A stretch of DNA of 64,000 nucleotides from Planctomycetaceae bacterium (GCA_020850695.1 JADZEF010000019.1:1-64000); one strand, 5' to 3'; shown: positions 25,037 through 35,900, counted from the stretch's first letter. Program-made: numbers and translations. Notes: generated by a model from the sequence alone, not told the origin.

Positions 25037-26830
25037 TCAGGTGTCGCCGACCCTGGTCTGGCCGTCGAGGCTGCGATGATCCTCGTCCAGCCGCGGCCAA
25101 GAGAGGACGAATCGCGAGCCCGACCCGGGGCGGCTCTCCACGGTGATTTCGCCTCCGTGCTCGCGGAGAATCTTCTGGCTGACGGCAAGTCCCAGGCCTG
25201 TGCCGCGGGCTCCCTTGGTCGACTCGAAAATATTGAAGAGCCGCGGCAATTGCTCCGGAGCGATTCCCGGCCCATTGTCGCTGACCGCGACGTATACGTG
25301 GTCGGTCCCCTGCATTTGCCCCGTCCGAACCAGCACCTGCCCCTCGGGCATCCCTTCCACGGCATCGATCGCGTTCGTCACGATGTTCAGGACCGCCCGG
25401 TGGATGTTCTCCGCATCGAACATCGCCGGGGGAAGCACCTGCGACAGGTCAGCCGTCAGAATCACTCCGCATTCCTCCGCCCGCGATTGCATCAGCTCGC
25501 AGACGTCGGCGACCGTGGCATTCAGGTCGGCCGCCTGCATCACCGGCTTTCGTTCCTTGCTGAACGTCAGCATGTCCATCACGAGGTGGTAGATCTTGTT
25601 CTGGTTTTTCTCGACGATGGCCCATCCCTTGCGCAGCAGATCCTCCTTGTGATCGCGCAGGCCCATGTCGATGAGGTAGCTGCCGCCGCGGACCCCTTGC
25701 AGAATGTTCTTGATGTGATGGCTGAGGACGGCAATGGTCTGCCCCATGGCCGCGAGTCGTTCGGCCTTGACGAGGGCCTGTTGGTAGCGGCTGCTTTCGA
25801 CGGCGAGCGCGGACTGCCGGCCGATGGCAAGCAGCAATCGGAGGTGAGCGTCGGTAAAGCGGTGCGGGGCGCTGGGATCGAGCAGCACTTTCTCGGAGGG
25901 CGTGGTGGTGTCGAGATAGAGGACGCCAAGCAGGTCGACGCGGCCCTGCAGCGGGACGCAGATGGCTTCGCGAATCCCCGCCTGCACAATGCTCTGGCCG
26001 GGCTCGAATCGCTGATCGGTCCTGGCATCGCTGGTTCGGACGCCGGTGCCGTTCTGCATGACGTAATCGACGATGCTGCGGGAGACGGGCATGCGGTCGT
26101 CCGAGCCGCGGCCGCCCCTCGCCCCGAAGGCCCATGGGACGAGGTGTCCGTTGGGGTCCTTGAGCAACAGGCACCCCCGGTCGGCCGCGATCGCCTCGAT
26201 GCTGAGGTCGAGAATCCGCCGCATCAGGTCGTCGAGGGACGCATACGGGCTCGCCGCCTCTTCGGAAATCCGATAGAGCGTTTGCAGGCTCGCGAGCGAC
26301 TGGGCGACGTCCGAACGTTCGGCGGGTGCTGTCCGGTCCAGCAGCGTCTGGGCCGACATTCCATCGACCGCCGCGATGATGTGCGATCGATCATCCGGAT
26401 GATCGGGAGCAAGGAAGCTGACGCGGTTGGAAGCGGGTTCCGCCGCTCGCGGTTCGTCGGTCGTCGTAAACAGGAAGACCGTTCGTCCGACCTGGATCTG
26501 ATCTCCGTGTTTGAGCTCGCACAGCCGCGTCTGCTGACCATTCACGAAGGTTCCGTTGGCGCTGTTGCGGTCCGACAGCATCCAGCGGCCATTTTCATTG
26601 CGGATGAGAGCGTGCTGGCGTGAGACTTCGGTGTCGAGGACTCGGATTTCGTTTCGTACGCCGCGTCCCACGCTGACGGCGGGAGGGCCGGGCACGCCGG
26701 TAGCGGGATCCGGGCCGAGCTCGAAACGGCTCCCCTGATCGACTCCCTGAATGACGAGTAACGTCGCCTGTGCCACGAAATCGTCTCGCGTGCCGGACAC
26801 CGGTTCCCGTGACGAACGCCCCGGTATCAT
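25037..26830 (-). CDS. FHA-GAF sensor histidine kinase
   Basis: A 597-residue cytosolic kinase. An FHA domain (about 22-122: VSVGRG, SRQHALI, NSANGTFVNG) reads phosphothreonine. A GAF domain follows (about 200-360: DLMRRILDLSIEAIAADRGC to GVLYLDT). The phosphoacceptor region has LSHHIKNILQGVRGG with the acceptor His near 371-372, then the ATPase: N box NIVTNAIDAV (about 488), DNGPGI (about 517), and FESTKGARGTGLGLA. It has no transmembrane segment. No receiver-domain partner is next to it; a sigma-54 activator with FHA and GAF lies 2 kb away. ATG 26830 was chosen since the upstream frame is not conserved. It is probably co-transcribed with the metal permease. Confidence 0.9.
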   Translation of the reverse strand: MIPGRSSREPVSGTRDDFVAQATLLVIQGVDQGSRFELGPDPATGVPGPPAVSVGRGVRNEIRVLDTEVSRQHALIRNENGRWMLSDRNSANGTFVNGQQTRLCELKHGDQIQVGRTVFLFTTTDEPRAAEPASNRVSFLAPDHPDDRSHIIAAVDGMSAQTLLDRTAPAERSDVAQSLASLQTLYRISEEAASPYASLDDLMRRILDLSIEAIAADRGCLLLKDPNGHLVPWAFGARGGRGSDDRMPVSRSIVDYVMQNGTGVRTSDARTDQRFEPGQSIVQAGIREAICVPLQGRVDLLGVLYLDTTTPSEKVLLDPSAPHRFTDAHLRLLLAIGRQSALAVESSRYQQALVKAERLAAMGQTIAVLSHHIKNILQGVRGGSYLIDMGLRDHKEDLLRKGWAIVEKNQNKIYHLVMDMLTFSKERKPVMQAADLNATVADVCELMQSRAEECGVILTADLSQVLPPAMFDAENIHRAVLNIVTNAIDAVEGMPEGQVLVRTGQMQGTDHVYVAVSDNGPGIAPEQLPRLFNIFESTKGARGTGLGLAVSQKILREHGGEITVESRPGSGSRFVLSWPRLDEDHRSLDGQTRVGDT

Positions 26831-26911
26831 AGCAGCCTCGGGGGAACAATGACGAACGTCGCGTCTCTCAATCGAGATCTGCGGACGAGCTGTTCGTCCC
26901 TTCAAGGCGAT

Positions 26912-27574
26912 TCAAGGCCGATGTTCCACGCGGACATTTGCCCAGCTGACAGGAATCTCGGGCTGGAGATCCGGGATTCGGCGAAGGATGTCTTCGGCTT
27001 CGGTGAAGCGCTTCTGCTGGGCCAGCACAAATCCGAGTCCCACGAGCGCATCGCGATGATCGGAACGACGGTTCAAGACTTGGTGATATCGCGTTTCCGC
27101 GTCGCTCCACCGTTCCAGCTTCTTGAGAAGCTCTGCCCACCGAAAGAGAGTTTCCACATCGTCCGGCCGCAGCAACGACGCGCGGCGCCGCCACGGTTCG
27201 GCATCCTGGAGCCGTCCCTGTGATTCGAGCAAAGCGGCCAGGTTGCAAACGGCATCAAGATACTCGGGATTCGCGCTGAGGCTGGCCCGAAAGGCACGCT
27301 CGGCATCGTTGTGACGCCCCGCGGCGCGATACCCCACACCGAGGTTGTTCCACGCGTCGAAGAGGGCGGGATGATCGGCGACGAGTCCTTCGAGCAGCGC
27401 GAGACTCTCGGCGACCCGCCCCGCCTGCAGCAGACAGCTGCCATGGAGCAGCCGGGACGAAGGATTCGACATGCCGGCGGCCGCGATGCGTGCGTAGTGG
27501 CGATCGGCCGCGGCAAAGTCGCCGGCGCGGTGTCGTTCCATGGCGGCCGCCAGTTCGTCGTCGATTGAAGACAC
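26912..27574 (-). CDS. tetratricopeptide-repeat protein
   Basis: A 220-residue soluble protein made of about six TPR units, e.g. GDFAAADRHYARIAAAG, FDAWNNLGVGYRAAGRHNDAERAF, LDAVCNLAALLESQGRLQDA and DALVGLGFVLAQQKRFTEAE. The start is a GTG at 27574 with AGGAG six bases upstream. TPRs bind partner proteins; no partner is identifiable. It lies 81 bp upstream of the FHA-GAF kinase on the same strand and may be the first gene of a TPR-kinase-permease unit. Confidence 0.82.
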   Translation of the reverse strand: MSSIDDELAAAMERHRAGDFAAADRHYARIAAAGMSNPSSRLLHGSCLLQAGRVAESLALLEGLVADHPALFDAWNNLGVGYRAAGRHNDAERAFRASLSANPEYLDAVCNLAALLESQGRLQDAEPWRRRASLLRPDDVETLFRWAELLKKLERWSDAETRYHQVLNRRSDHRDALVGLGFVLAQQKRFTEAEDILRRIPDLQPEIPVSWANVRVEHRP

Positions 27575-27623
27575 GCGCCGCTCCTGACCGCCACGAAGGT
27601 TTCCGCAGATCCTCCGATGCTAT

Positions 27624-27658
27624 AAAGAAAGGCGGCCCGCCGAAACCGGAGGGCCGCC
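27624..27658 (-). terminator. rho-independent terminator (minus strand)
   Basis: Read on the minus strand: an 8-bp perfect stem (GGCGGCCC/GGGCCGCC, 27658-27651 with 27638-27631), a 12-nt loop, and a run TTTCTTTATAG after it. It ends the transcript of the Cys-rich gene at 27773-28144 and insulates the TPR gene. Confidence 0.78.
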
Positions 27659-27772
27659 TGGGGGCATCCTTGCAGGAATGACGAAAGTGCCTGGCGACCG
27701 GGCGGGGATCAGCGACGATCCTTGTCACTGACAATGAGCCCGCCGGCTTTCCGACCCTTCGATCTCATGCGC

Positions 27773-28144
27773 TCAGTAAGTTGGAAGCGACTGCAGCGGA
27801 GCCATCGCCGTCTGTGCGAAGCTCGGCCCCATGGCGACCGGCGCAGGGAACGCTGGACCGCTCGAAGCGGTCATCGTGTCCATCGGCCCGAAGTTCGCAC
27901 CCTGCGGGCCGTAGACCGGAGCGCCGACGCCGCAGTTACCACTCGGACAGCCGCCGCCGTACGGGGCAGCATAGCCGGTGCCGCAGCTATTGCACGGACT
28001 GGGAGCGTAGCCGTACGACGGAGTGCAGCAGCCGCCGCCGCTGGGGGCGTAGCTGCAGCAGCCGCCGTGGCCGAGGCCACAGCAGCAGCCCGTTGATCCC
28101 GCCGCCAATACGGCAGCGAGAATCGCATAGGCGAGGGTCTTCAT
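27773..28144 (-). CDS. small Cys/Gly-rich exported protein, possible lipoprotein
   Basis: A 123-residue protein from ATG 28144, with AAGGA six bases upstream. The signal peptide MKTLAYAILAAVLAAGSTGC leads to a cluster of cysteines (CCCGLGHGGCC, GGGCC, CNSCG, GGGCPSGNCG). The cysteine at residue 20 could be lipidated, although the -3 position is Ser rather than Leu. The remainder is Gly/Pro/Ala-rich. Short Cys-rich exported proteins of this style are common in planctomycetes, which have a disulfide-rich proteinaceous envelope; a structural role is inferred only from composition. A clear terminator follows. Confidence 0.72.
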   Translation of the reverse strand: MKTLAYAILAAVLAAGSTGCCCGLGHGGCCSYAPSGGGCCTPSYGYAPSPCNSCGTGYAAPYGGGCPSGNCGVGAPVYGPQGANFGPMDTMTASSGPAFPAPVAMGPSFAQTAMAPLQSLPTY

Positions 28145-28825
28145 GGAAAGTCCTTTCCGTTCGAGAGGATGGAGGCGAGGGAATCGCCGGGAGGGGTCGG
28201 ATGGGGGATGGTCTGAACGGTTGGAAAACCGCGCCCGGGGAAGGGCTCCGCCAAAGGAATTGACGGTCGCCGCAGGCAAGGCCCGCCTGCGGATTGAGAG
28301 GGGAGGCCGCGTCCGCCCGCACGGAAACCGTGCTCTCGGCAGCGACTGTCGGAAACTTAAGTGGATTTCGAAAATCGGTCAACAGGAATTCGCGCAACGG
28401 CCATCCGCCCAGCCGCCGCGCGCAAACGGCGTTGACGCGAGAGCATAGGGAAGCCTCGCCGGCAAATGTCGCGAATCATCGCGAATGAAGGCGGGGCCGA
28501 ATGAGTCGGCACACGTTCCCGCCCAACGAGCCTTGGCGAAACGATCCCACTCCATTCCCAACTCTGATCCTGCTTCAATTCGCGGGCAAGTTCTTGTCTA
28601 TTTCAGTTTCTGCGACACGGCGCAGTGTGACACGCCGCAGACAGAGCAGGCCAGACAGGACGAATGTCTCTCCGCGGAACGCTCGTCTGCCATGCGCTGG
28701 CTTGCACGACAAATCCCTTGCCGCTTGCGTTCTATGTGGCGTATGCTGAAAACACCGGCTTCGACGGGCCATCGGAGCCCGTGCCGCCGCGTTCCATTCC
28801 GTTCCCGCTGACTGCGTCACACCGC
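28145..28825. other. 681-bp intergenic region
   Basis: It lies between the Cys-rich gene and the divergent sigma-54 activator. No conserved frame is present. It holds an inverted copy of the ATTCGCG repeat family (about 28469-28491). A possible promoter for the activator is TTGCCG (28718-28723), 18 bp, TATGCT (28742-28747), which is weakly supported. Confidence 0.4.
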
Positions 28826-30871
28826 ATGGATTCCGAGCGTTCTCGCGACGGAAAAACCAGCGGAGAGCGAGCCGTGTACCTCGTTCTTCGCGAGGGAAAT
28901 TCCTGGCGCGACGTCTTCCGACTCACCCCAGGGCAGGTGACGACGCTCGGCCGCGCGCCGACGAACCGCATCGTCATCCGCGACGACGTCTGCAGCCGGA
29001 ACCACTGCGAGATCTTTCAGACAGGCCTCGGCTGGACCCTTCGCGACCTGGGGAGCCGCAACGGAACGGTCGTCAACGGAAAACGGATCATTTCCGATTG
29101 GGAAATGGACGAAGGGGACATCGTCCAGATCGGTAAGACGCAGCTCGGCTTCACCCGCGATATCTCGAAGCCGCTCCCGCAGTTCGGCAACGCGGAATCG
29201 ACCGTCGGCGACACGGCGACCGACATCGCGACGATCAATCCCGACGAACCGCCCAGCGCCGATTCGTCCGGCGAAATCGACGCGGTGGACGCTCGCGAAC
29301 CGGACATTCTCCATCGGACGCGGGAGACGCGTTACAACGCGATCGACGGCGCTCCGGACCGCGAGAATATGGTCGAGGACTTGCGCAAGCTTTACCGCCT
29401 CGCCATCGACATGGGCGCCTGCAAAGACTGCAAGTCCCTCTGCGACACGGTGCTGACGGGCCTCCTCGATGCGGTCTCGGCCGATATCGGCGCAATCCTG
29501 CTCCTCCCGGTTAAAGCGACGACGAACCCCTCTCCCGACCGTCTGCAGGTGGTGGCTTACCGCCTGAAATCGAACCAGCCCTACGAACGTGTCTCCGACA
29601 CGCTCTCCCGGATCGCGCTCGTGAATCGCGAAGCGATCCTGGCCAACGTCTGCGACGACCACCGCCTGTCGACACGCGACAGCCTCGGCCTGATGCAGGC
29701 CCGCACTGTCATTTGTGCTCCGATCCGCCGACAGGATGCCATCCACGGACTCGTTCACCTTTACAGCACCAACACGGACAACCCGCTTGACCGCTCGGAT
29801 CTCGAGTTCACGCTGGCCGTCGCCGACCAGCTCGCCCTGGCTCTCGACAACCTCCAGGAACGCGAAAGCCTGCAGGTCGGACTCGCCCGTATCGAAGATG
29901 AAAACCTGAACCTGCGGCGGCAGCTCGAGCTGGGCGACCGGATTGTCGGCGACAGCCCCAGCGTTCAGAAGCTCCGTCAGACGATTGCCCGCGTCGCGCC
30001 GACGTCGGCCACCGCCTTGATCCGCGGCGAAAGCGGAGTCGGAAAGGAGCTCGTCGCCCGCGCCATTCACAATGGCAGCGACCGGGCGGACGGGCCGTTC
30101 GTCTGCATGAACTGCGCCGCTCTCAGCGAGAGCCTGCTCGAAAGCGAGCTGTTCGGCCACGAGAAAGGCTCGTTCACGGGGGCCGTGGGCCGCAAGATCG
30201 GAAAGTTCGAGCAGGCCCATCGGGGAACGTTGTTCCTCGACGAAGTCGGCGAGATGAGCCAGTCGATCCAGGCGAAGTTCCTGCGCGTGCTGGAAGGGCA
30301 TCCCTTCGAGCGCGTCGGCGGCGGCACCCCGGTGCTCGTCGATGTCCGCGTGGTGGCCGCCACGAACCGCGACCTCGAACACGCCGTGACCGACTCGACC
30401 TTCCGCCGCGACCTCTACTTCCGCCTGCATGTGCTGGAACTTGTGGTCGACCCGCTGCGGAAACGCAAATCCGACATCCCGCTCCTGGCCAACCACTTCC
30501 TTGAACGTTTTGCCCGCAAGACAAACAAGCCTCCGAAGCGGCTCTCGCGCGAATCGCTGGATGCGCTGCTTGCGTACGACTGGCCGGGGAACATCCGCGA
30601 ACTTCAGAACGTCGTCGAGCGGGCGTGCATTCTGAGCAACGACGGCGAGTGGATCGATGAGCAGGACATCCAGCTCTCCACGCTTGGCCGCCCGCAGGAG
30701 ACCGGCTATCGCGAAGTGACGCTCGACCTGCTGGAACAGCAGCATATCCTGGCGACGCTCGAAAAGACGCACTGGAACAAGTCGCGTGCGGCACAGATTC
30801 TGGGCATCGAACGCTCGACGCTCGACCGGAAGCTCAAGCGATACAACGTCGACCGCCCCGGCGAGGAATAG
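28826..30871 (+). CDS. FHA-GAF sigma-54-dependent transcriptional activator
   Basis: A 681-residue bacterial enhancer-binding protein. Order: FHA domain (about 17-115: [33 protein letters not shown]), GAF (about 185-350), AAA+ sigma-54 interaction domain (GESGVGKE near 401-408, sigma-54 loop GSFTGA near 449-454 instead of the usual GAFTGA, Walker [11 protein letters not shown], arginine-finger region [10 protein letters not shown]), and a Fis-type helix-turn-helix at the end ([20 protein letters not shown]). FHA takes the place of the usual receiver domain, so phosphothreonine binding probably gates it. ATG 28826 was chosen; the upstream frame is not conserved. Confidence 0.92.
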   Translation: MDSERSRDGKTSGERAVYLVLREGNSWRDVFRLTPGQVTTLGRAPTNRIVIRDDVCSRNHCEIFQTGLGWTLRDLGSRNGTVVNGKRIISDWEMDEGDIVQIGKTQLGFTRDISKPLPQFGNAESTVGDTATDIATINPDEPPSADSSGEIDAVDAREPDILHRTRETRYNAIDGAPDRENMVEDLRKLYRLAIDMGACKDCKSLCDTVLTGLLDAVSADIGAILLLPVKATTNPSPDRLQVVAYRLKSNQPYERVSDTLSRIALVNREAILANVCDDHRLSTRDSLGLMQARTVICAPIRRQDAIHGLVHLYSTNTDNPLDRSDLEFTLAVADQLALALDNLQERESLQVGLARIEDENLNLRRQLELGDRIVGDSPSVQKLRQTIARVAPTSATALIRGESGVGKELVARAIHNGSDRADGPFVCMNCAALSESLLESELFGHEKGSFTGAVGRKIGKFEQAHRGTLFLDEVGEMSQSIQAKFLRVLEGHPFERVGGGTPVLVDVRVVAATNRDLEHAVTDSTFRRDLYFRLHVLELVVDPLRKRKSDIPLLANHFLERFARKTNKPPKRLSRESLDALLAYDWPGNIRELQNVVERACILSNDGEWIDEQDIQLSTLGRPQETGYREVTLDLLEQQHILATLEKTHWNKSRAAQILGIERSTLDRKLKRYNVDRPGEE

Positions 30872-30936
30872 CGACCGAGCGAGAATACGCTCAATCGAAC
30901 GGGATCGTCACTTCGAGAGACACGTGCAGGGTGCGT

Positions 30937-31518
30937 TCAGCCTCGCCCCGCCGCTTCCACGGAATAGGTCGGATCGTCCTCGCTCCAGCGGATATCGCCG
31001 GACGGTCCGTAGATCGGCGGCACCACCGGGACATCGGCCATCCGCAACCACGTCTGCACCTGCGTTCGATGATGGCAGGTGTGAAGTACCCGCCGCCAGA
31101 ACGTCCAGATCCGCTGGCGTCGCAGGCCGCCGAAGAACGGCATCTCAGTCATCCACCAGTCGGTCGTCGCTTCGGCCAATTGCGGCAGCCGCGCCTTCGC
31201 AAACTGGACATAGCGCTCGACATAGTCCGCCGTAGCGGGGGCTTCCCCCGGCGGCAACAGGCTTTCGGCCGACGGCTCGCTCAAGCCGACGAACTGAGCG
31301 AAGAACCGCCGCTCGGACAGAATCTGGTGAACCAGGATCGTGCGGATCGTGTTGACGCGCGGGTGCGGCTTGAAGTCGAGCAGCGCATCGGGCACCGCTT
31401 CCCAGACGGTGACGGTCTTGTTGGTCTCGCTGGCGTAGGTCGTCAGGAGATGCTGAAAGACGGGCTCGCGGGCCGTGGGAATCGCATCGTCCGGAATCGC
31501 GATGTGAGAGTATCGCAT
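30937..31518 (-). CDS. DinB-family four-helix protein
   Basis: A 193-residue protein of the DinB/YfiT-like superfamily: LVHQILSERRFFAQFVGL carries the first metal-binding His, and VLHTCHHRTQVQTWLRM the second and third. Such proteins are metal-dependent thiol transferases (bacillithiol or mycothiol S-transferases) or damage-inducible proteins of unknown role. The start is firm: a strong GGAGGT lies six bases upstream of ATG 31518. It lies 29 bp downstream of the PhzF-like gene on the same strand, so co-transcription is likely. Confidence 0.82.
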   Translation of the reverse strand: MRYSHIAIPDDAIPTAREPVFQHLLTTYASETNKTVTVWEAVPDALLDFKPHPRVNTIRTILVHQILSERRFFAQFVGLSEPSAESLLPPGEAPATADYVERYVQFAKARLPQLAEATTDWWMTEMPFFGGLRRQRIWTFWRRVLHTCHHRTQVQTWLRMADVPVVPPIYGPSGDIRWSEDDPTYSVEAAGRG

Positions 31519-31547
31519 CGTTCCACCTCCTCGATCGCTGTTCGACC

Positions 31548-32366
31548 CTACAAGAGCTCGCCCTTCCAGACGGTCACCGCCCGTCCTCCCAGCACCACGC
31601 GATCCCCCTTCAGTTCCAGCCGCAGCACGCCGCCGCGGGCCGAGGCCTGATACGCCATCAGTTTCGTCTTTCCCAGGCGATCCGCCCAGTAAGGCGTCAG
31701 GCAGCAATGGGCCGACCCGCACACCGGATCCTCGTTCACTCCGCAATTCGGCGCGAAAAACCGCGACACGAAGTCGTACTTCGGATCGTCCGAGGGAGCG
31801 GTGGCGATGACGCCCCGTACGGGAATCCGCGCCAATTGGACATAGTCCGGCTGAAGGCTTCGCACATCGTGTGCGGTCTCGAACACCGTCAGCAGGTCGA
31901 ACCGCGAGCGGCCGACGAACATCGGACGGGCTCCCAGCGAATCACAAAGCAGGTCCGACGATTCCGCCGGTCCGGGAGGGGTCGCGGGAAAATCAAGCTC
32001 GATGAAGTCTCCGTCCCGCCTGCAGGTCAGCCAGCCGCTCTTCGTCTGAAACCGCAGCACTTCCGCCCGGGGAACGGTTCCCGAATGCCAGAGCGCGTGA
32101 GCCGCCGCCAGCGTCGCATGCCCGCACAGGTCGACTTCGATCGTCGGCGTGAACCATCGCAGTTCGAGTCCCGCTTCCAACGGCCGAACGAACGCGGTCT
32201 CGGAGAGGTTCATCTCCGCCGCGACCGCCTGCATCCACGCGGGATCCGCTTCGGCGTCAAGCCAGCAGACCGCCGCCGGGTTTCCGCCGAAGGGACGGTC
32301 CGTGAAGGCATCCACCTGCCAGCACCGGATGGGACCTTGAGACGATTTCAACTTTTGACTCCTCAT
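31548..32366 (-). CDS. PhzF-family isomerase/epimerase
   Basis: A 272-residue diaminopimelate-epimerase-fold protein of the PhzF family. Diagnostic parts: WQVDAFTDRPFGGNPAAVCWL at the N-terminus, catalytic Glu in AAEMNLSETAFV (about 50-61), LRWFTPTIEVDLCGHATLAAAHAL, and FAPNCGVNEDPVCGSAHCCL in the second half. PhzF itself isomerises a phenazine precursor, but most family members have unknown substrates, and no phenazine genes are near. ATG 32366 gives the standard N-terminus; the longer frame is rejected. The DinB-like gene follows closely. Confidence 0.9.
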   Translation of the reverse strand: MRSQKLKSSQGPIRCWQVDAFTDRPFGGNPAAVCWLDAEADPAWMQAVAAEMNLSETAFVRPLEAGLELRWFTPTIEVDLCGHATLAAAHALWHSGTVPRAEVLRFQTKSGWLTCRRDGDFIELDFPATPPGPAESSDLLCDSLGARPMFVGRSRFDLLTVFETAHDVRSLQPDYVQLARIPVRGVIATAPSDDPKYDFVSRFFAPNCGVNEDPVCGSAHCCLTPYWADRLGKTKLMAYQASARGGVLRLELKGDRVVLGGRAVTVWKGELL

Positions 32367-32481
32367 GTCCTGCCGACGTCGGCACAAGATCGCGACGGGA
32401 CGGCTCTCCGTGAACGACGACGCCCGGCTCTGGACGAGCCGGGCGTCGAATTCAACAGTCGATCCACGCGTCCCGCCGGGC

Positions 32482-32724
32482 TCAGTTCGCGCCGCCGCCC
32501 GCCTTCGACTTGGTCTCCGATCCCGCTTCCGGGTCGGCTTGGTCGGCCGGCTTCGGGTCGGCGGGCTTGGCATCGCCCGGCTTGGCTTCGGGCGTGGCGG
32601 GCTTCGTGTCGGTCTTCGGCGTCGGTGGCTTCGGCGGGGCCGAATCGCAACCGGCAAGGACGACGGCCAGACCCAGAACCGCAAAGCCCGCGATCGCGCG
32701 GACCGAGTTGATCAGCTTCGACAT
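32482..32724 (-). CDS. short Pro/Lys-rich lipoprotein
   Basis: An 80-residue protein. Signal peptide and lipobox MSKLINSVRAIAGFAVLGLA followed by VVLAGC give acylation at about Cys26. The mature part is only a PKP/PADPKPAD/PEAK-type repeat tail, likely extended and disordered, perhaps spanning the wall or periplasm. GAGGA eight bases upstream supports ATG 32724; the longer frame lacks an export signal. It sits alone between the PhzF-like gene and uvrA. Confidence 0.75.
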   Translation of the reverse strand: MSKLINSVRAIAGFAVLGLAVVLAGCDSAPPKPPTPKTDTKPATPEAKPGDAKPADPKPADQADPEAGSETKSKAGGGAN

Positions 32725-32934
32725 GAACCCATTCCTCTTCGAAAAGTGAACGCGAAAACCCTGGCGGAGTGCGGCAGGAATTCCCCGATTAGAAGTTTGA
32801 AAGAATCGGATTGCAACCGACCGGCGCGGCAGCCATGGGCATTTTTTGTGTTTCCGCCGTCCGAATCCGGAAGACTTCGCCATGAGTTCCCGACTTGATC
32901 GAAAGTCCCCTGGAACATTGCCGTGTCAGTCCTG

Positions 32935-35900
32935 TCACTCCAGCTCGGATGCGCGGAACAGCTTCCTCTGATTCCCCTCAGGCCCCGTCAACGAAGCGTA
33001 TGACGCGACCGCCTTCGCCACGAAGTCTCGAAACGCGGGCGTGTCGATCTCCTTTCTCCAGTGCACGGTGATCGTCACTTCCTGCCACGCTCCGCCGAGA
33101 TTCTTCACTCGGACGCGATCGACGCGCCCATAGATCGGCAGTTCGTCCAGGTCATCAATCTGCTTCAGGCCGAGCTTTTCTGCCAGAGCTTCTTCCTTGA
33201 ACGTGTTCCTCCGGCAGCGGAACTTCAGCGTGAGCAGCCACTCGTCGCCGGCGAGAGCGTGCAGGAACCAGTTGTCCGCTCCCGGCACGGCGGCCTCGAC
33301 GATGGACTGACTGTTCCAGTTGAGGGGGCCGACCCGATCTTCGCCTTCCAGAAGGTCGGCCACGAATTCCAGCGCGCCCGCTTCCCAACGGCAAGCCGCC
33401 CCTTTCAGGCTGAGGTGCTGGGTCAGGTGCCAGTGCCGGCCGTCGATCTGCCAGGGCATCTTCTGATCGCGGCCGATCTGCGCAATGTCGACGTCCCCCT
33501 TCCGCTTCTTCGAGACGTCTTCGACGCGGAAGACGTCCCGTTCCGCGCGGGGCTCGGCCGTGAGGATCGGAGCGAGAAGCTCGGCCGTCCACGAGCGGAA
33601 CGCCGGTTGAGGGTTGAACATTGAGGGTTGAGCGGCAGCATCGACATTGCCATTCGCGCCCGGCGACGTCGGGCGCTTGTTGCGGGCGACGGCGGCCGCT
33701 TGCGGGTTCGCAGTGCCTTTCGTCTTACTCTTGCCCTCAACCCTCGACCCTCCACCCTCAACCCCCGCACCAAACCGCGCCACGACGTCTTCCGGCGTCC
33801 CCTCCGCGACGATCCATCCCCCGTCGATACCGGCTTCCGGCCCGAGATCGATGATCCAGTCGGCCGTCTTGATGACGTCGAGGTTGTGCTCGATCACCAC
33901 CACCGTGTTTCCCTTCTCGACGAGGCTGTTGAGAACCTTCAAGAGCTTCGCGATGTCGTCGAAGTGCAGCCCTGTGGTCGGCTCGTCGAGGATGTAGAGC
34001 GTGCGGCCGGTGTCGGGTCGCGAGAGTTCGGCGGCAAGCTTCACGCGCTGTGCTTCTCCCCCCGAGAGCGTCGGGGCGGGTTGTCCCAGCGTGAGGTAAT
34101 CGAGGCCGATGGCGCTGAGCGTCGCCAGCACGCTGCGGATCTTGGGAACGTTGCTGAACAGTTCGAGTGCCTCGCCGATCGGCATATCGAGAACATCGGC
34201 GATCGACTTCCCCTTGTACGTGACGGCCAGCGTCTCCTGGTTGTAACGCTTCCCGCGGCACGTTTCGCACTCGACCCACACATCGGGAAGGAAGTGCATC
34301 TCGATCCGCTTCTGACCGTTTCCTTCGCAATCTTCGCACCGGCCGCCGGGGCGGTTGAAGCTGAAACGGGCGGGGCGGAACCCTCGCAGCTTCGCCTCGG
34401 GCAGGCGCGTGAAGAGCTCGCGCATCAGCTCGAACACGCCGGTGTACGTGGCGGGATTCGAGGCGGGCGTGCTGCCGAGCGGCTGCTGGTCGACGGTGAT
34501 CGCCTTGTCGATGTATTGCAGTCCGCGAAGCTCGTCGTGCGGGGCGGGGGTTTCATTCGCGCGATGCAGCCTGCGCGCGACCGCCTTGGCCAGAGTATCC
34601 TCGATGAGCGAACTCTTACCGGAGCCGCTGACACCCGTGATGCACGTGAACGTCCCCAGCGGGATCCTCAGATCGACGTCCCGCAGGTTGTTGTGCCGAC
34701 AGCCGAGCAGTTCCAGCCAGCGGGTGGGACGGGGAGGTTGATTGTTGATGGTCGATGGTCGATGGTCCGCAGCCGCTGGAGTCGGCCGCTTCACGCGCGC
34801 CACGCTTTTCGCTTGCGGGTTCGCATTGCCCCGCTTCCTGGGGGATTGCGGACCAACCGACGCAGTCGCTGCGTTGGCAGAATCATCTGTGTCGGCGACA
34901 TCCGCTTTCGGCCCCGCAACGCTTAGCTCAATCCGGCGCCTGAGCGGAATCGGGATGCTGCGACGGCCGGAGAGGTAGTCCCCGGTCAATGAAGTCTTCA
35001 CCTGCTCAAGTTGTCGCGGGGTTCCCTCGCCCGTGACGGTGCCGCCCAGCCGGCCCGAGCCGGGGCCGAAGTCATAGACGCGGTCGGCGGCTTCGATCAC
35101 TTCACGGTCATGCTCGACCAGGATCAACGTGTTGCCCAGGTCGCGGAGCTTTTTCAGCGCTTCGAGCAGGCGGCCGTTGTCACGCGGATGCAGGCCGATC
35201 GTCGGCTCGTCGAGGATGTAGAGCACGCCGGTGAGGGCGCGGCCGATCTGTCCCGCCAGACGGATTCGCTGCATCTCGCCGCCGGACAGCGTCGGCAGCG
35301 TGCGGGCCAGCGTCAGATAGTGCAGCCCGACCTCCACGAGGAACGACAGTCGACTCGTCGCCTCGCGCAGGAGATCGCCGCCGACCTTCTTCCCGTCCGC
35401 CTTGAGCTTGATCCCCTTCAGCCATTGGAGTGCCTCCCCCAACGGCAGCGCGCAGAGTTCGCCCAGCGTGCGGCCCTCGAATCGACCCGCCGCCGCATCG
35501 TCGCGCAACCGGCTTCCACGGCACGCCGGGCAAGCGACTTCCCCAATGAGGTCCTGAAGAGCCATGCGGTACGCGAACGACACCCGCGACGCTTCTTCCA
35601 GTGCCGGATACAGCCCCTTGTACTGGAACTTGAACGTCGCCGGCCCGGACGGCGTCGCGGCGGTTTCGTACCAGCGGTCGCCGGTGCCGTAGAGAATCTG
35701 TTGCTGCTGCTGAGGGTCGAGGCGGGCGTATGGCACATCGAGCGGCAGCCGGAGCTCCGTGCTGATCGCCTTCAGCATAGCGGCGAACATCGGACTTTCG
35801 CTTGGCTTCGGCCATGCCGCGATGGCCCCTTCGTTGAGCGTGCGTTTCGTGTCGAGCAGTGCGGCGAGATTGGTGCCCTGGGCGACGCCAAGCCCTTCGC

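Noticed and set aside
24965-26623. 552-codon plus-strand frame across the kinase and permease genes
   Set aside because: It covers two real genes on the other strand and has no conserved motifs.
28817-30772. 651-codon frame antisense to the sigma-54 activator
   Set aside because: It mirrors a gene with complete AAA+ and FHA motifs.
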